From Onion yellows phytoplasma OY-M (GTDB lineage Bacteria > Bacillota_I > Bacilli_A > Acholeplasmatales > Acholeplasmataceae): 64,000 bases of DNA. The notes below the pieces were generated by a model that was given only the letters and a program-made list of their open reading frames with translations, did no database searches and was not told the origin of the DNA. Positions 34,015 to 43,027 of this stretch are shown one piece after another. Within the stretch, counting starts at the first letter, position 1. Every line of letters starts with the position of its first letter. The stretch is taken from assembly GCA_000009845.1 (NCBI GenBank), contig AP006628.2, forward strand, positions 434,001 to 498,000. The letters run 5' to 3'. A program made the translations under genes and the position numbers.

Positions 34015-34158
34015 TCATTTGTTTTTAGATAATTTCTTTTTATTTTTAAAGGTTTTATTGGAATGATGTAAATTTAGCCATTTACCTTTGGGGGTTTTGG
34101 TGGTTGAACGGTCTTTAAAGTAAGTTCCTTGGTATGTTTCGGTCATTGCATCGCTCAT
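34015..34158 (-). CDS. Small conserved PMU protein (MSDAM), 47 aa
   Basis: MSDAMTETYQGTYFKDRSTT followed by KTPKGKWLNLHHSNKTFKNK and a Lys-rich end. It has a strong RBS (AAAAGGAGAAACAAT before ATG). A truncated relative is at 21544 next to ssb, so it belongs to the shared replication block. Small, basic and soluble: probably nucleic-acid binding, but this is a guess. Confidence 0.6.
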   Translation of the reverse strand: MSDAMTETYQGTYFKDRSTTKTPKGKWLNLHHSNKTFKNKKKLSKNK

Positions 34159-34171
34159 ATTGTTTCTCCTT

Positions 34172-34504
34172 TTATTTTAATTGAAGTTTTTTGACTTCAT
34201 CTTTAATTGGTTTTGACATTTTAAAACTAACAACCGTTTTTGCGGGTATTTTTAAGTTTTTACCAGTTCTTTTTCCTGTTTTTTTGCCTGTTTGTTTATT
34301 GATGATGAATTTAGTTTCGGGGGTTGTGTGGGCTTTTCTAGTTTTTAAGATGAATTTACCAATTTTAGAGGATAAAACCACTTCTTCATTTGATGTGATT
34401 GCTTTAATTAGAGCATTCTCAAATGAGTTGTAAAACTCTTCGGTTTGGGTTATTGAGGTTTTATTTACCTCAGCTATTGATTTAATTAATTCTTTTTTAT
34501 TCAT
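34172..34504 (-). CDS. himA: HU/IHF-type DNA-binding protein, divergent
   Basis: 110 residues: MNKKELIKSIAEVNKTSITQ, GKFILKTRKAHTTPETKF, then LKIPAKTVVSFKMSKPIKDE. Compared with the two PMU HU proteins it has an insertion of about 14 residues in the DNA-binding arm (INKQTGKKTGKRTGK), which may change DNA contact. It is placed between ssb and the MSDAM gene. AAAGGAG precedes ATG. Confidence 0.9.
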   Translation of the reverse strand: MNKKELIKSIAEVNKTSITQTEEFYNSFENALIKAITSNEEVVLSSKIGKFILKTRKAHTTPETKFIINKQTGKKTGKRTGKNLKIPAKTVVSFKMSKPIKDEVKKLQLK

Positions 34505-34562
34505 ATTTTTTTCTCCTTTTTTTATAAAAAAAGTCCCTTTTGGGGACTTAATTTTTTAAATA

Positions 34563-34877
34563 TTATTTGGTTTTGTTATCTAAAAAGATGACGTTTTGGA
34601 TAATTACTTTGGTGGTGGTTCGCGTTTTACCTTCGTTTGTGGTATATTTTTGGATGGATAATGCGCCTTCTGCATATATTTTTGAACCTTTATTTAAATA
34701 TGTACTCATGTTTTCAGCTTGATTTCTAAAAACGACACAAGGGATGTATTGCACTTTATCTTTATTGTTAATTGCTAAATTGAAATCTATTTTAGGGATT
34801 TGTTCGTTGTTGCTATTGATATATTGTTTTTCTAGGTTATGAGCGATATTACCGATTAATTGGACTTTATTTAACAT
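34563..34877 (-). CDS. ssb: Single-stranded DNA-binding protein, tail-less
   Basis: 104 residues: MLNKVQLIGNIAHNLEKQYI, FNLAINNKDKVQYIPCVVFR, KGSKIYAEGALSIQKYTTNE. It ends FLDNKTK without the PF tip seen in the other two copies, so binding of host repair partners may be lost. The start lies one base after the sigma stop region, so ssb is coupled to sigma (operon). Confidence 0.92.
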   Translation of the reverse strand: MLNKVQLIGNIAHNLEKQYINSNNEQIPKIDFNLAINNKDKVQYIPCVVFRNQAENMSTYLNKGSKIYAEGALSIQKYTTNEGKTRTTTKVIIQNVIFLDNKTK

Positions 34878-34878
34878 T

Positions 34879-35505
34879 TTATTTCTCCTTATTTTTATAA
34901 TTTGGGTTTAGTTTTTTGATGGCGTCTTTTTTTAAGTTTTCTATTTGTTTTAAAGTTAAATTTAGTTTTTGGGCGATTGCATGATTGGATAGGGGTTGTT
35001 GATTAGGTTCGTTGTTGTTTTCTAATGAGATGCCAAAACTTAAACAAATAACATTGAATTCATTTTTACTTAGTTTGGTTTTTAGTTTTTTTATTAATAA
35101 TTCATATTTTATTTGTTTTAACCATAATTGATGCGGATTAAGGATTTTATCCCAATTAGGTTGTTTGTGTTGTTCTTCTTTAAAACTGATATTATTTGGT
35201 TTGGTTGTTTTTTGGGGGATTGAAGGTGAATGGCTTTTTCTTATTAGTTCATTGATTGCAAATTTTATTTTTGGAGTTGCGTAAGTAACAAAGTCATAGC
35301 CTAAATCTTGGTAATTATTAAGGGCTTTGATTAATCCTAAAATCCCTTCTTGATATAAATCCTCTTTAGTTAAAACTCGCGGATAATATTTAAATTGATA
35401 AGTTAGTTTTTTTACTAAAGGTAAATGAAGTTCAATTAAATGATTACGAATTTCTAAATTCTTTTTATTTTTTAAAAAATCTTTAAATAAATTTTGTCTT
35501 AACAT
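34879..35505 (-). CDS. fliA: FliA-like PMU sigma factor
   Basis: 208 residues, intact. Region 2: LVKKLTYQFKYYPRVLTKED, then LYQEGILGLIKALNNYQDLG, FVTYATPKIKFAI. Region 4: AIAQKLNLTLKQIENLKKDA. Compared with 19299 the sequence IKSEI is IKFAI. It is the first gene of the Rep-helicase element and is directly followed by ssb. It has the same leader as the other sigma copies. It probably drives the element's operons. Confidence 0.9.
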   Translation of the reverse strand: MLRQNLFKDFLKNKKNLEIRNHLIELHLPLVKKLTYQFKYYPRVLTKEDLYQEGILGLIKALNNYQDLGYDFVTYATPKIKFAINELIRKSHSPSIPQKTTKPNNISFKEEQHKQPNWDKILNPHQLWLKQIKYELLIKKLKTKLSKNEFNVICLSFGISLENNNEPNQQPLSNHAIAQKLNLTLKQIENLKKDAIKKLNPNYKNKEK

Positions 35506-35621
35506 TCAATTCCTCTCTAAAAACATTTTTTAGAAAAGATATGAAATTATTTTTTTAGTCTTTAAAACAAAAAAAGACTAACTTAATAGTTAGTCTTAAA
35601 GAATTTTTAAAAAACAAAAAA
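35506..35621 (-). promoter_or_regulatory. Sigma leader: insulating terminator and palindrome over the RBS
   Basis: On the minus strand AAGACTAACT-loop-AGTTAGTCTT plus a T7 run is followed by TTTTCTAAAAAATGTTTTTA, whose arms end on the GAGAGGAAT ribosome binding site. It is the same arrangement as at 19184-19298, although individual bases differ. Confidence 0.65.
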
Positions 35622-35641
35622 GTGTCTAAACTTTTGGAACA
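35622..35641 (-). repeat. PMU terminal repeat, copy 3
   Basis: On the minus strand it reads TGTTCCAAAAGTTTAGACAC. Similarity to the other two copies stops here. Ten unmatched bases (35642-35651) follow, then a fragment of the type 2 membrane gene on the opposite strand. Confidence 0.75.
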
Positions 35642-35651
35642 CCTCACATAA

Positions 35652-35714
35652 GTGGTTCAATTTTATCAATATTTAACTACGAAGCAACCAAATCATCATG
35701 TGGAATTTAATTAA
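35652..35714 (+). pseudogene. C-terminal fragment of small membrane protein (type 2)
   Basis: 20 codons, VVQFYQYLTTKQPNHHVEFN, ending at TAA and identical to the end of the copy at 15588-15805. The N-terminal two thirds are missing because an element end lies directly upstream. Confidence 0.75.
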
Positions 35715-35946
35715 TACTTGGCTAACTAAGTTAAATAATGTTCTTAATACTATCAGTCATTATTTCTTCACTTATCAAAATCAATGGTTAAATTTAGGTT
35801 TATTAACGATTATTTTATTATTTATCCCTCATCTTTTATATTTAATTGATTTTCTTTTTAAATGTCTTTATCACATTCTGCGGTTTATTTATTATTTAGG
35901 GAAATATCTTTTATTATTATTAAAGAAAATATTTAAGAAAGAATAA
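35698..35946 (+). CDS. Small PMU membrane protein (type 1)
   Basis: 82 residues, intact: MWNLINTWLTKLNNVLNTIS, two hydrophobic segments, and LGKYLLLLLKKIFKKE. It is nearly identical to 3081 and to the truncated 15789. It overlaps the type 2 fragment and precedes the YqaJ stub. It probably lacks a promoter now, because its upstream partner is cut. Confidence 0.7.
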   Translation: MWNLINTWLTKLNNVLNTISHYFFTYQNQWLNLGLLTIILLFIPHLLYLIDFLFKCLYHILRFIYYLGKYLLLLLKKIFKKE

Positions 35947-35951
35947 TTATT

Positions 35952-36121
35952 ATGAGAATCAAAAACTTAAATCAACGCACCAAGTTATGGTATCAACACC
36001 GAAAAAAATACATCAACGCTTCCGAAATGGCTTCCATTACGGGTTTAGATCCCTTTCGTTCCATGGAACAATTAGTTCATGATAAACTCTTTGACACCAC
36101 TTTTACCGCTAATCAATATAC
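35952..36121 (+). pseudogene. N-terminal YqaJ-type nuclease fragment fused to FtsH
   Basis: 56 codons (MRIKNLNQRTKLWYQHRKKY, NASEMASITGLDPFRS, TFTANQYT) match the start of 2440-3078. The next codons belong to FtsH (ILDHALLRPGRFD). The catalytic acidic residues and Lys are lost. The in-frame join gives an artificial 232-residue chimera. Confidence 0.87.
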
Positions 36122-37073
36122 GATATTAGATCATGCTTTACTGCGTCCAGGACGTTTTGACCGCAAAGTAACTGTTGGATTACCTGATTTAGAAACACGC
36201 GAAGCTATTTTAAAAGTGCAAACCAGAAAGAAAAAACTAGCTGCGGATGTTGATTTGTTACAAGTAGCCAAACGAACTCCTGGAATGTCAGGAGCAGAAC
36301 TTGCAGCCGTACTTAATGAGGCAACTATTTTAGCAACCAAAAATAAACAAGAGTCAATTACGATGCAAGATTTAGAAGAATCAATTGACAAAGTTTATAT
36401 GGGTCCTGCCAAAAAATCTCTCAAAATCGATGATAAAGAAAGAAAAATGACAGCTTATCACGAAGCAGGGCATGCTGTAATTGTAATGAAACACCCTCAT
36501 TCAGATGCTAAAGTAAGAACTCTTACAATTACTCCAAGAGGAGGGGCTCTAGGTTATATGTGGCCTACTTTTGATAAAGAATTTTTTTGTCATACCGAAG
36601 ATCAACTCAAATATGAAATAGTTGTTTCTTTGGGAGCAGCAGATGCCTAAGAGCTTTTTTGCAAAACTAGAACTAATGGCGTTTACAGCGATTTAAAAAA
36701 AGTTACAGGAGTTGCTTTTGGCATGGTTGCTTATTCGGGGATGAGTCCTTTAGGATATATTAATTTTGAAAAAAGTTCTGGACAAACTCGTTATCAAGTA
36801 GACCAAGAAGTTAAAAAAATAGTTGATTAATGTTATAAAACAGCTAAGGAACTTTTAACAACTAATAAAGTTTTAGTAGAAAAACTAACTAAAGCTTTAA
36901 TGTAAAAAAATACCCTAAACCAAAGTGAAGTTTATGCTTTAGATGAAGAAGCTCAAACAGAAACAAAAGGAAAAGGTAAGCCAGAAAAAGAAAAACAAGC
37001 TGTTGAAAATGAAAAAGAACAAAATGAAAAAGATCAAAATACAAAAGAACAATCCACTAAATCAACTAAATAA
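36122..37073 (+). pseudogene. ftsH: FtsH C-terminal half with three in-frame TAA codons
   Basis: FtsH is the membrane AAA+ zinc protease. Present are the end of the AAA+ domain (LLRPGRFDRKVTVGLPD), the lid, and the protease start with the zinc motif HEAGH (TAYHEAGHAVI). Reading on in one frame, TAA codons interrupt at 36648, near 36828 and near 36903, but the frame itself is kept through YINFEKSSGQTRYQVDQEVK to a Lys/Glu/Gln tail and a last TAA at 37071. The N-terminal half is gone. This is decay by point mutation, unlike the frameshifts elsewhere. Confidence 0.88.
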
Positions 37074-37086
37074 AAAGTAAAAAGAT

Positions 37087-37117
37087 AAAGAGCTCTTTTG
37101 GGAGCTCTTTTTTTTAT
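37087..37117. terminator. Bidirectional terminator between ftsH remnant and uvrB
   Basis: AAAGAGCTC / GAGCTCTTT with a T8 run on the plus strand and A/T flanks on both sides. It serves both converging units. Confidence 0.82.
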
Positions 37118-39126
37118 TTTAATTTGCCTTTTTTCTCTAACTCCAAAATCAAATCTCTTAATGTAGCTGCTTTTTCAAAATCAAGGGTTTTGGCAGCTTC
37201 TTTCATCATTTTTTGTAACCGTTTAATTTCTTTATTTTTAGCTGTAATATTTGTATGTGTTTGCAACTTTTTTTGTCCCTTAACTTTACCATTTTCATTT
37301 TCATTTTGCGCACTTTCTTTTTGTTTGATTGAAATTGTTTCTAAAATAGTTTTGTTAAGAGCAGTTGGTGTTACTTTCATTGTTTCGTTGTATTGTTGTT
37401 GGATTTTTCTTCTACGATAAGTTTCTTCAATAGCAATTTGCATAGCAGGAGAAATACAATCAGCATACATAATAGCTTTGCCTGTAATGTTTCTAGCTGC
37501 TCTTCCAATAGTTTGGATAAGGCTTCTTTCGTTTCTTAAAAAACCTTGTTTGTCGGCATCCAAAATAGCTACTAAAGCTACTTCAGGTAAGTCAAGTCCT
37601 TCCCTCAAAAGATTAACTCCCACCAAACAATCGTATTTTCCCAACCTTAGATCTTTTAAAATTTCAAGTCTTTGTAAAGATTTAATTTCACTGTGTAAAT
37701 AAGCTACTTTGATGCATAAATTTTTTAAATAAGCAGTTAGGTCCTCGCTCATATTAATAGTTAAAGTAGTTATCAAAATTCTTTGATTATTTTTAGTTTG
37801 GTGTTTAATTTCAAAGTAAAGGTCATCCATTTGGTTGTGGGTTGGTCTTATTTCAATTTCTGGATCAAGGACAAAAGTAGGTCTTATAATTTGTTCTACA
37901 ATGGGGATTTTTTTAGTTAATTCATAGTTGCCAGGAGTAGCTGAAAGATAGATAACTTTATTCATTTTGGCTTGGAATTCATGGAATTTTAAAGGTCTGT
38001 TATCAAGGGCACTTGGTAGTCTGAAACCGAAATTTACTAAGTTGGTTTTACGAGAAAAATCACCAAAATACATTCCTTTAATTTGGGGAATAGTTACATG
38101 AGATTCGTCAATAATGGTTAAAAATTCATTTCCAAAAAAATCAATTAAAGTTGATGGTGCCTCGCCTTTTTCTTTGAGTGCTAAATGTCTTGAATAATTT
38201 TCAACACCATTGCAATTGCCTATTTGTTCTAACATTTCTAAATCATGTAAAGTGCGCATTTTAATTTTTTGGGCTGCTAAAAGTTGGTTAGTTTTTTCAA
38301 AATGATTAATTTGTTCCTTTAATTCTTGGCGAATTCTTTTGATACCTTCTTGTAATTTTTGGGTATTTGTAGCATATAGACTAGCAGGAAAAAGAGTAAT
38401 TAATTTAAGATTCGTAATTGCTTTGCCATTTAAAACATCAAAATTTTGAATATTTTCAATTTCATTGCCAAAAAAAATAATGCGGATACCAATTTCTTTG
38501 CTAGATGAGGCAATAATTTCTATAATGTCACCTCTTACTCGAAAAGTTCCTCTTTGAAAATTAATTTCATTTCTTTGATATTTTAATTCTATTAACTTGT
38601 TAATTAATGCTTGCCTTTCGTACTTATCTCCAATTTGTAAATGTAGTGTTGATTTTTGATAATCTTTAAGGTCGCCTACTCCATAAATGCACGAAACCGA
38701 AGCAACTACAATTACATCATCGCGGTTAAGTAATGAACCTGCGGCACTATGACGCAACTGATCAATTTCATCGTTGATTTTGGAGTCTTTTTCAATGTAA
38801 GTGTCGCTTGATGCTACATATGCTTCTGGTTGGTAGTAATCATAATAAGAAATAAAATATTCTACGCGATTGTTGGGAAACATGGCTTTTAATTCGTTGT
38901 AGAGTTGTCCTGCTAATGTTTTGTTGTGAGCAATAACCAAAGTTTTTTGTTGTAAATGTTGAATAATATTTGCAATGGTAAAAGTTTTTCCAGTGCCAGT
39001 AGCTCCCAAAAGAATTTGTTCTTGTAAACCTTGTTTAAAATTATTAACCAATTTTTGAATTGCTTGGGGTTGGTCGCCACTTGGTTTTAAAGAACTTTGC
39101 AATTTAAATAAATTTGTTAAACTCAT
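37114..39126 (-). CDS. uvrB: UvrABC system protein B
   Basis: 670 residues, full length. UvrB is the damage-verifying helicase of nucleotide excision repair; it is loaded by UvrA and then recruits UvrC. Walker A GATGTGKT is at 41-48, the beta-hairpin region YYDYYQPEAYV near 93, the helicase domain LREGLDLPEVALVAILDADK, and the C-terminal UVR motif (MMKEAAKTLDFEKAATLRDL) that binds UvrC. It is followed downstream by the terminator shared with the ftsH remnant. AAGGAGC precedes ATG. Confidence 0.97.
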   Translation of the reverse strand: MSLTNLFKLQSSLKPSGDQPQAIQKLVNNFKQGLQEQILLGATGTGKTFTIANIIQHLQQKTLVIAHNKTLAGQLYNELKAMFPNNRVEYFISYYDYYQPEAYVASSDTYIEKDSKINDEIDQLRHSAAGSLLNRDDVIVVASVSCIYGVGDLKDYQKSTLHLQIGDKYERQALINKLIELKYQRNEINFQRGTFRVRGDIIEIIASSSKEIGIRIIFFGNEIENIQNFDVLNGKAITNLKLITLFPASLYATNTQKLQEGIKRIRQELKEQINHFEKTNQLLAAQKIKMRTLHDLEMLEQIGNCNGVENYSRHLALKEKGEAPSTLIDFFGNEFLTIIDESHVTIPQIKGMYFGDFSRKTNLVNFGFRLPSALDNRPLKFHEFQAKMNKVIYLSATPGNYELTKKIPIVEQIIRPTFVLDPEIEIRPTHNQMDDLYFEIKHQTKNNQRILITTLTINMSEDLTAYLKNLCIKVAYLHSEIKSLQRLEILKDLRLGKYDCLVGVNLLREGLDLPEVALVAILDADKQGFLRNERSLIQTIGRAARNITGKAIMYADCISPAMQIAIEETYRRRKIQQQYNETMKVTPTALNKTILETISIKQKESAQNENENGKVKGQKKLQTHTNITAKNKEIKRLQKMMKEAAKTLDFEKAATLRDLILELEKKGKLK

Positions 39127-39269
39127 TTGTTGCTCCTTGCGTTTGTTTTTTTATTTTGGTGATTTTTTGGTTTTTAATTTCAAAATATTTAGATGGTTGT
39201 TTTTCTGTGTTCCAAAATTTTTGTCCATGTTTTTATCAATATTTTTAATAAATGTCTATTTGCCCACTT

Positions 39270-41038
39270 TTATAAACTCTTTTTAATTAACAAAAACAAC
39301 TTTTGATTAATTCCTATTTTTTGAAAATCTTGCAAAGTGGCTTTTTTGATGGCTTCTAAACTTTCAAAATGATTTAAGATGGCTTTTTTTCTAACAGCGC
39401 CAACTCCTTTTATATTTGATAAAGTAGTTTTATAATCTAGTTTTTTTTTGGTTTTGCGGTGAAAAGCAACAGTGAAACGATGGACTTCTTCGCTTAAACT
39501 TTTAAAAAATAAAATAAATTAGGGCTTTGTTCCAACATTAATTTTTCTTGCAAAGTTACAAGATGAGTTAATTGATGTTTGTTATTTTTTTGCAATGCTC
39601 CTAAAGGAATTTCATAGCCTAGTTTCTTTAAAGTTTTTTGGCTTTGTCTTAACTGTCCTAAACTGCCATCAACCAAAATTAAATCTGGTGAATCATTTTT
39701 AACTTCCTTGTCTTTGTTATAACAACGTGTAAGTGTTTCTTCAAAAGCTTGATATTCGTTAGGAAATTTGCCTTTAATGTGAAAAGTTCGATAAAGTTTT
39801 TTGTCAAATTCAAAATGATTAAATACAATTCTTGCTGCCACAAAGGCTTGTCCAAATAGTTGAGAATTATCAAAAACATCAATTCTTTTAATATCTTTAT
39901 TAAAAATAATTGCCAATTTGTCTAAGGATTCTTGGATTTTTTGGTCTTTGGATTGATAGATTAAATTATTGTTAGCTAAATCATTTTGGGCGTTTTTTAA
40001 GGCTAGCAAATAAAGTTTCTTTTTGTCTCCTTTATGAGCAATATTTACTTTGGTTTGCAAGATTTGTTCCAATAAAGTTTGGTTAGTTATCATTTGTTGC
40101 AAAATAGTTTCATCTTGGCTTTTGCCTGTAATAATTATGTCTGGTTTAAGGTTTTTTTGATAATAACAATTAAGATAAGTTAAAATGTTTTCCCACACAA
40201 AGCCCACATATGAAAAAACGCTATGATAAGAATCAACGATATTTCCTTGGCGCATTTTTAAAATTTGAATTGATATTTGGTCTTGATTAAATGAATAGGC
40301 AAAAATATCGCAATTTTTGAGTTTTTGATTGATGATAAGTTGTTTTTTGGTAGTCTGTTTGATTGCATAGATAATATCTCGGTATTCTTGGGCTTTTTCA
40401 TAAAACATTTTTTCGCTAGCTGTTTGCATTAAATGGTGTAATTTTTTTAAAATATCTTTGATATTTCCTTTTAAAAATTTAGTAATTGCCTCAATGTTGG
40501 GTTTATAATTAATTGTTTTTCCTGCGCAAGCACCGAGGCATTGATTGATGTGAAAATGAAGACACGGTTTTTTTGATGCTAACGGACATCTTCTTAAAGG
40601 ATACAAAAGATGCAACAATTTTAAGGTTTCTTTGGTGTTTTTAAGATTGGGATAAGGACCAAAAATTATTTTTCCTGGAGGAATTTGTTTGAATCGCGAA
40701 ATTTTTAATTGTGGGTGCTTTTCTTTAGTAATTTCAATATAAGGGTAAGTTTTGTCATCCAAAAGTTTGAAATTATATTTAGGAGTGTGTTTTTTGATTA
40801 AGTTAGCTTCCAAAATTAAGGCTTCTTGTTCGTTGTTAGTAATAATGTAGAAAAAATCTTGGGTTTCTTCAATTAGCATCGTTGTTTTTAAGTTGTTGCT
40901 TTTGGTAAAATAACTTTGGACGCGTTTTTTTAAATTTTTGGCTTTGCCAACATAAATGATGGTATCATTTTTGTTTTGGAAAAGATAACAACCAGGATTG
41001 GGCGGTAAAGTTTTTATTTTTTCTAAAAGAATTGACAT
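39270..41038 (-). CDS. uvrC: UvrABC system protein C, apparent frameshift near the C-terminus
   Basis: UvrC makes both incisions in excision repair. The first 514 residues include the GIY-YIG domain (PGCYLFQNKNDTIIYVGKAK, 14-33), the UVR motif and the RNase H-like domain (IDVFDNSQLFGQAFVAARIV, LILVDGSLGQL). The frame ends early at YFLKV. One more base in the A4 run (39500-39503) restores SLSEEVHRFTVAFHRKTKKK and the helix-hairpin-helix end (SNIKGVGAVRKKAILNHFES) to TAA 39270-39272, total about 589 residues, the usual length. A sequencing error is likely. Confidence 0.9.
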
Positions 41039-41431
41039 TTTAAATTACTTCCGTTTATTGAATTGTTTTTTTGATTTTTTACCCAATTTAAGGGTTGTTT
41101 TATTTTCTGGTTTGGTTTTGGCGTTTTTTTTATTTTGCTTATTTTTATTTTGCTTCTTTTTTTATTTATTTTTCGTTTGTTTTCATTAACTTTATTATAT
41201 CAAAATTACCATTCTTTTTTTGAAATGATTAAAAAAAAATTGAATTATTTTTGATAATAAACTGATTTTTTCCAAACTAAAATAATAATTCATAAATAAA
41301 TTGCAAAATAAGTTTATTTTTGATTTAGAATAGAAGTATAGTTTTAGATTATAAAATAGTAAAATGAAAAAATCAAAACTAAAAGACTTTAAAAACAACC
41401 AAATACCAACCAAATAAAGGAGAGTTCCAAA
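41039..41431. other. Divergent intergenic region uvrC-pdxY
   Basis: No gene. The left 140 bases are extremely T-rich on the plus strand with GTTTTGG-like phrases. The right half contains possible promoter hexamers for the kinase gene and the AAAGGAGAG ribosome binding site at 41418-41426. No structured RNA is recognised. Confidence 0.45.
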
Positions 41432-42298
41432 ATGAATATACCCACCAAACCCAAAAGTATTCTTTCTATCCAATCTCATGTAGTATATGGCTATGTTGGA
41501 AATAAAGAAGCAGTTTATCCTTTGCAAAATATGAATTTCGATGTTTGGCCTATCAATACAGTTCAATTTTCCAATCATACAGGTTATCAAAAGTGGCAAG
41601 GACAAATTTTTAACAAACAAAATATAGTTGATTTGGTAGAAGGTCTTTTTGCTCTTGGAGTAGAAAAACAGTGTCAAGCTATTTTAACAGGATATATGGG
41701 ATCTTTAGATATTTGCGAAGCTGTTTTGGAAATTGTTGCAAGATTTAAACGAACGAACCCTGATATTTTATATTTATGTGACCCTGTAATGGGCAATAAC
41801 AGATGTTTTGTTAAGCCTGAAATAACTTCTTTTTTTAAAAATAATTTGCAAGCAGATATTATTACTCCTAATCAATTTGAAGCTGAATTTTTGTCTGGTA
41901 TTAAAATAAATAATGTCTCGGATGCTATTAAAGTAGCAAAGCATTTCCATAATTTAGGAGTTAAAATTGTAATTATTACAGGTATTAATTTTCAAGATGA
42001 AAAATATTTTCAAGTGTTTGCATCAAATGCTACAAAAAAATATTTGGTGCAGGCTCACAACAAAGAAAAAAACATTGATATTGCAGGTACAGGAGATTTA
42101 TTTGCTAGTCTTTTTCTGGGTTTTTATTTGAAATATGAAAGAAATATTAAAAATGCTTTGGCTCATGCTGTTTTTTATCTTAATAAAGTTGTTCAAAATA
42201 CTTTGTTATCACAGCAAAAAGAATTGCAATGTTTATCTGTTTTATATAAACAAGTTAATTTAGCAAAATTGCCTCAAGTCATGGAAATTAACGATTAA
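41432..42298 (+). CDS. pdxY: Pyridoxal/pyridoxamine kinase
   Basis: 288 residues of the ribokinase-like fold. It phosphorylates the 5' OH of vitamin B6 vitamers to form the cofactor PLP. The N-terminal SILSIQSHVVYGYVGNKEAV, CDPVMGN, ITPNQFEAEFLSG and the active-site block IAGTGDLFASLFLGFYL near 218-234 match PdxY. It suits an organism that salvages B6 from its host. It is monocistronic, with AAAGGAGAG upstream. Confidence 0.92.
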   Translation: MNIPTKPKSILSIQSHVVYGYVGNKEAVYPLQNMNFDVWPINTVQFSNHTGYQKWQGQIFNKQNIVDLVEGLFALGVEKQCQAILTGYMGSLDICEAVLEIVARFKRTNPDILYLCDPVMGNNRCFVKPEITSFFKNNLQADIITPNQFEAEFLSGIKINNVSDAIKVAKHFHNLGVKIVIITGINFQDEKYFQVFASNATKKYLVQAHNKEKNIDIAGTGDLFASLFLGFYLKYERNIKNALAHAVFYLNKVVQNTLLSQQKELQCLSVLYKQVNLAKLPQVMEIND

Positions 42299-42421
42299 AT
42301 TATTGATTAAAAAAATGCCTTTTTAATAAAAAAGACCAACTTTTTAAGTCAGTCATAATGTTATTTTTGGAAATATTTTATTTTTTTATTATTTGAACGC
42401 AGTTATTTTTTACAACTTCAA

Positions 42422-43027
42422 CTACATCCAAAAAGTAAAATCTTTGCAATCCATTCGAAAAGCTTTATTTTTGGGTTTTTCTTTTGATTTCCCAATAGCA
42501 ACTAATAATACAGGCAAATATCGAACATCAATATTTAATCCTTCATTGATTTTTTTTGCGTTAAATCCTCCCATAGGGCAAACATCATAATCATATTTTT
42601 TAGCAGCTAACATCAATTGCAACGCTCCGATGCCGCCTTCTAAAAATAACTCATTTTGCAGTTTTACTTGGGAAATTTGTTTGTAATAATCATCAATTTT
42701 TGTAATTACTTGTAATTTGGTTGCATCAGATATTTTTTTTTGTAAAACTTCTTGTTGATAAATTTTTTCAGCTAAGGCACTTTTTTGAGCATCGCAACAC
42801 AACAAAATCATAGTAGAACAAGTTTCTAATTGAGTTTTGTTGCCATGTAAAAAAGGAGCTATTTTTTGTTTGCTCTTTTCGCCTTTAAAAACAAAAAAAC
42901 GCCATGGTTGCAAATTAAAAGCAGAGGGCGCTTGGAAAACTGTAGCCAAAATTGCTTCTAAAATATCATTTGGTATTTCATGATTGGCGCAAAATTGGCG
43001 CACACTTTTAATTTTTAAAAAATCCAT
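42422..43027 (-). CDS. Nitroreductase family flavoprotein
   Basis: 201 residues. An FMN-dependent NAD(P)H oxidoreductase of the nitroreductase family. It has IKSVRQFCANHEIPNDILEA, the FMN phosphate/Asn region QAPSAFNLQPWRFFVF, ELFLEGGIGALQLMLAAKKY and CPMGGF. The physiological substrate cannot be told; these enzymes reduce quinones or nitro compounds. It is convergent with pdxY. AGGAGC precedes ATG 43027. Confidence 0.9.
   Translation of the reverse strand: MDFLKIKSVRQFCANHEIPNDILEAILATVFQAPSAFNLQPWRFFVFKGEKSKQKIAPFLHGNKTQLETCSTMILLCCDAQKSALAEKIYQQEVLQKKISDATKLQVITKIDDYYKQISQVKLQNELFLEGGIGALQLMLAAKKYDYDVCPMGGFNAKKINEGLNIDVRYLPVLLVAIGKSKEKPKNKAFRMDCKDFTFWM

Noticed and set aside
42325-42360. 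Terminator after pdxY
   Set aside because: GACCAACTTTTTAAGTCAGTC pairs poorly and lacks a clean T run, so it was too weak to list.
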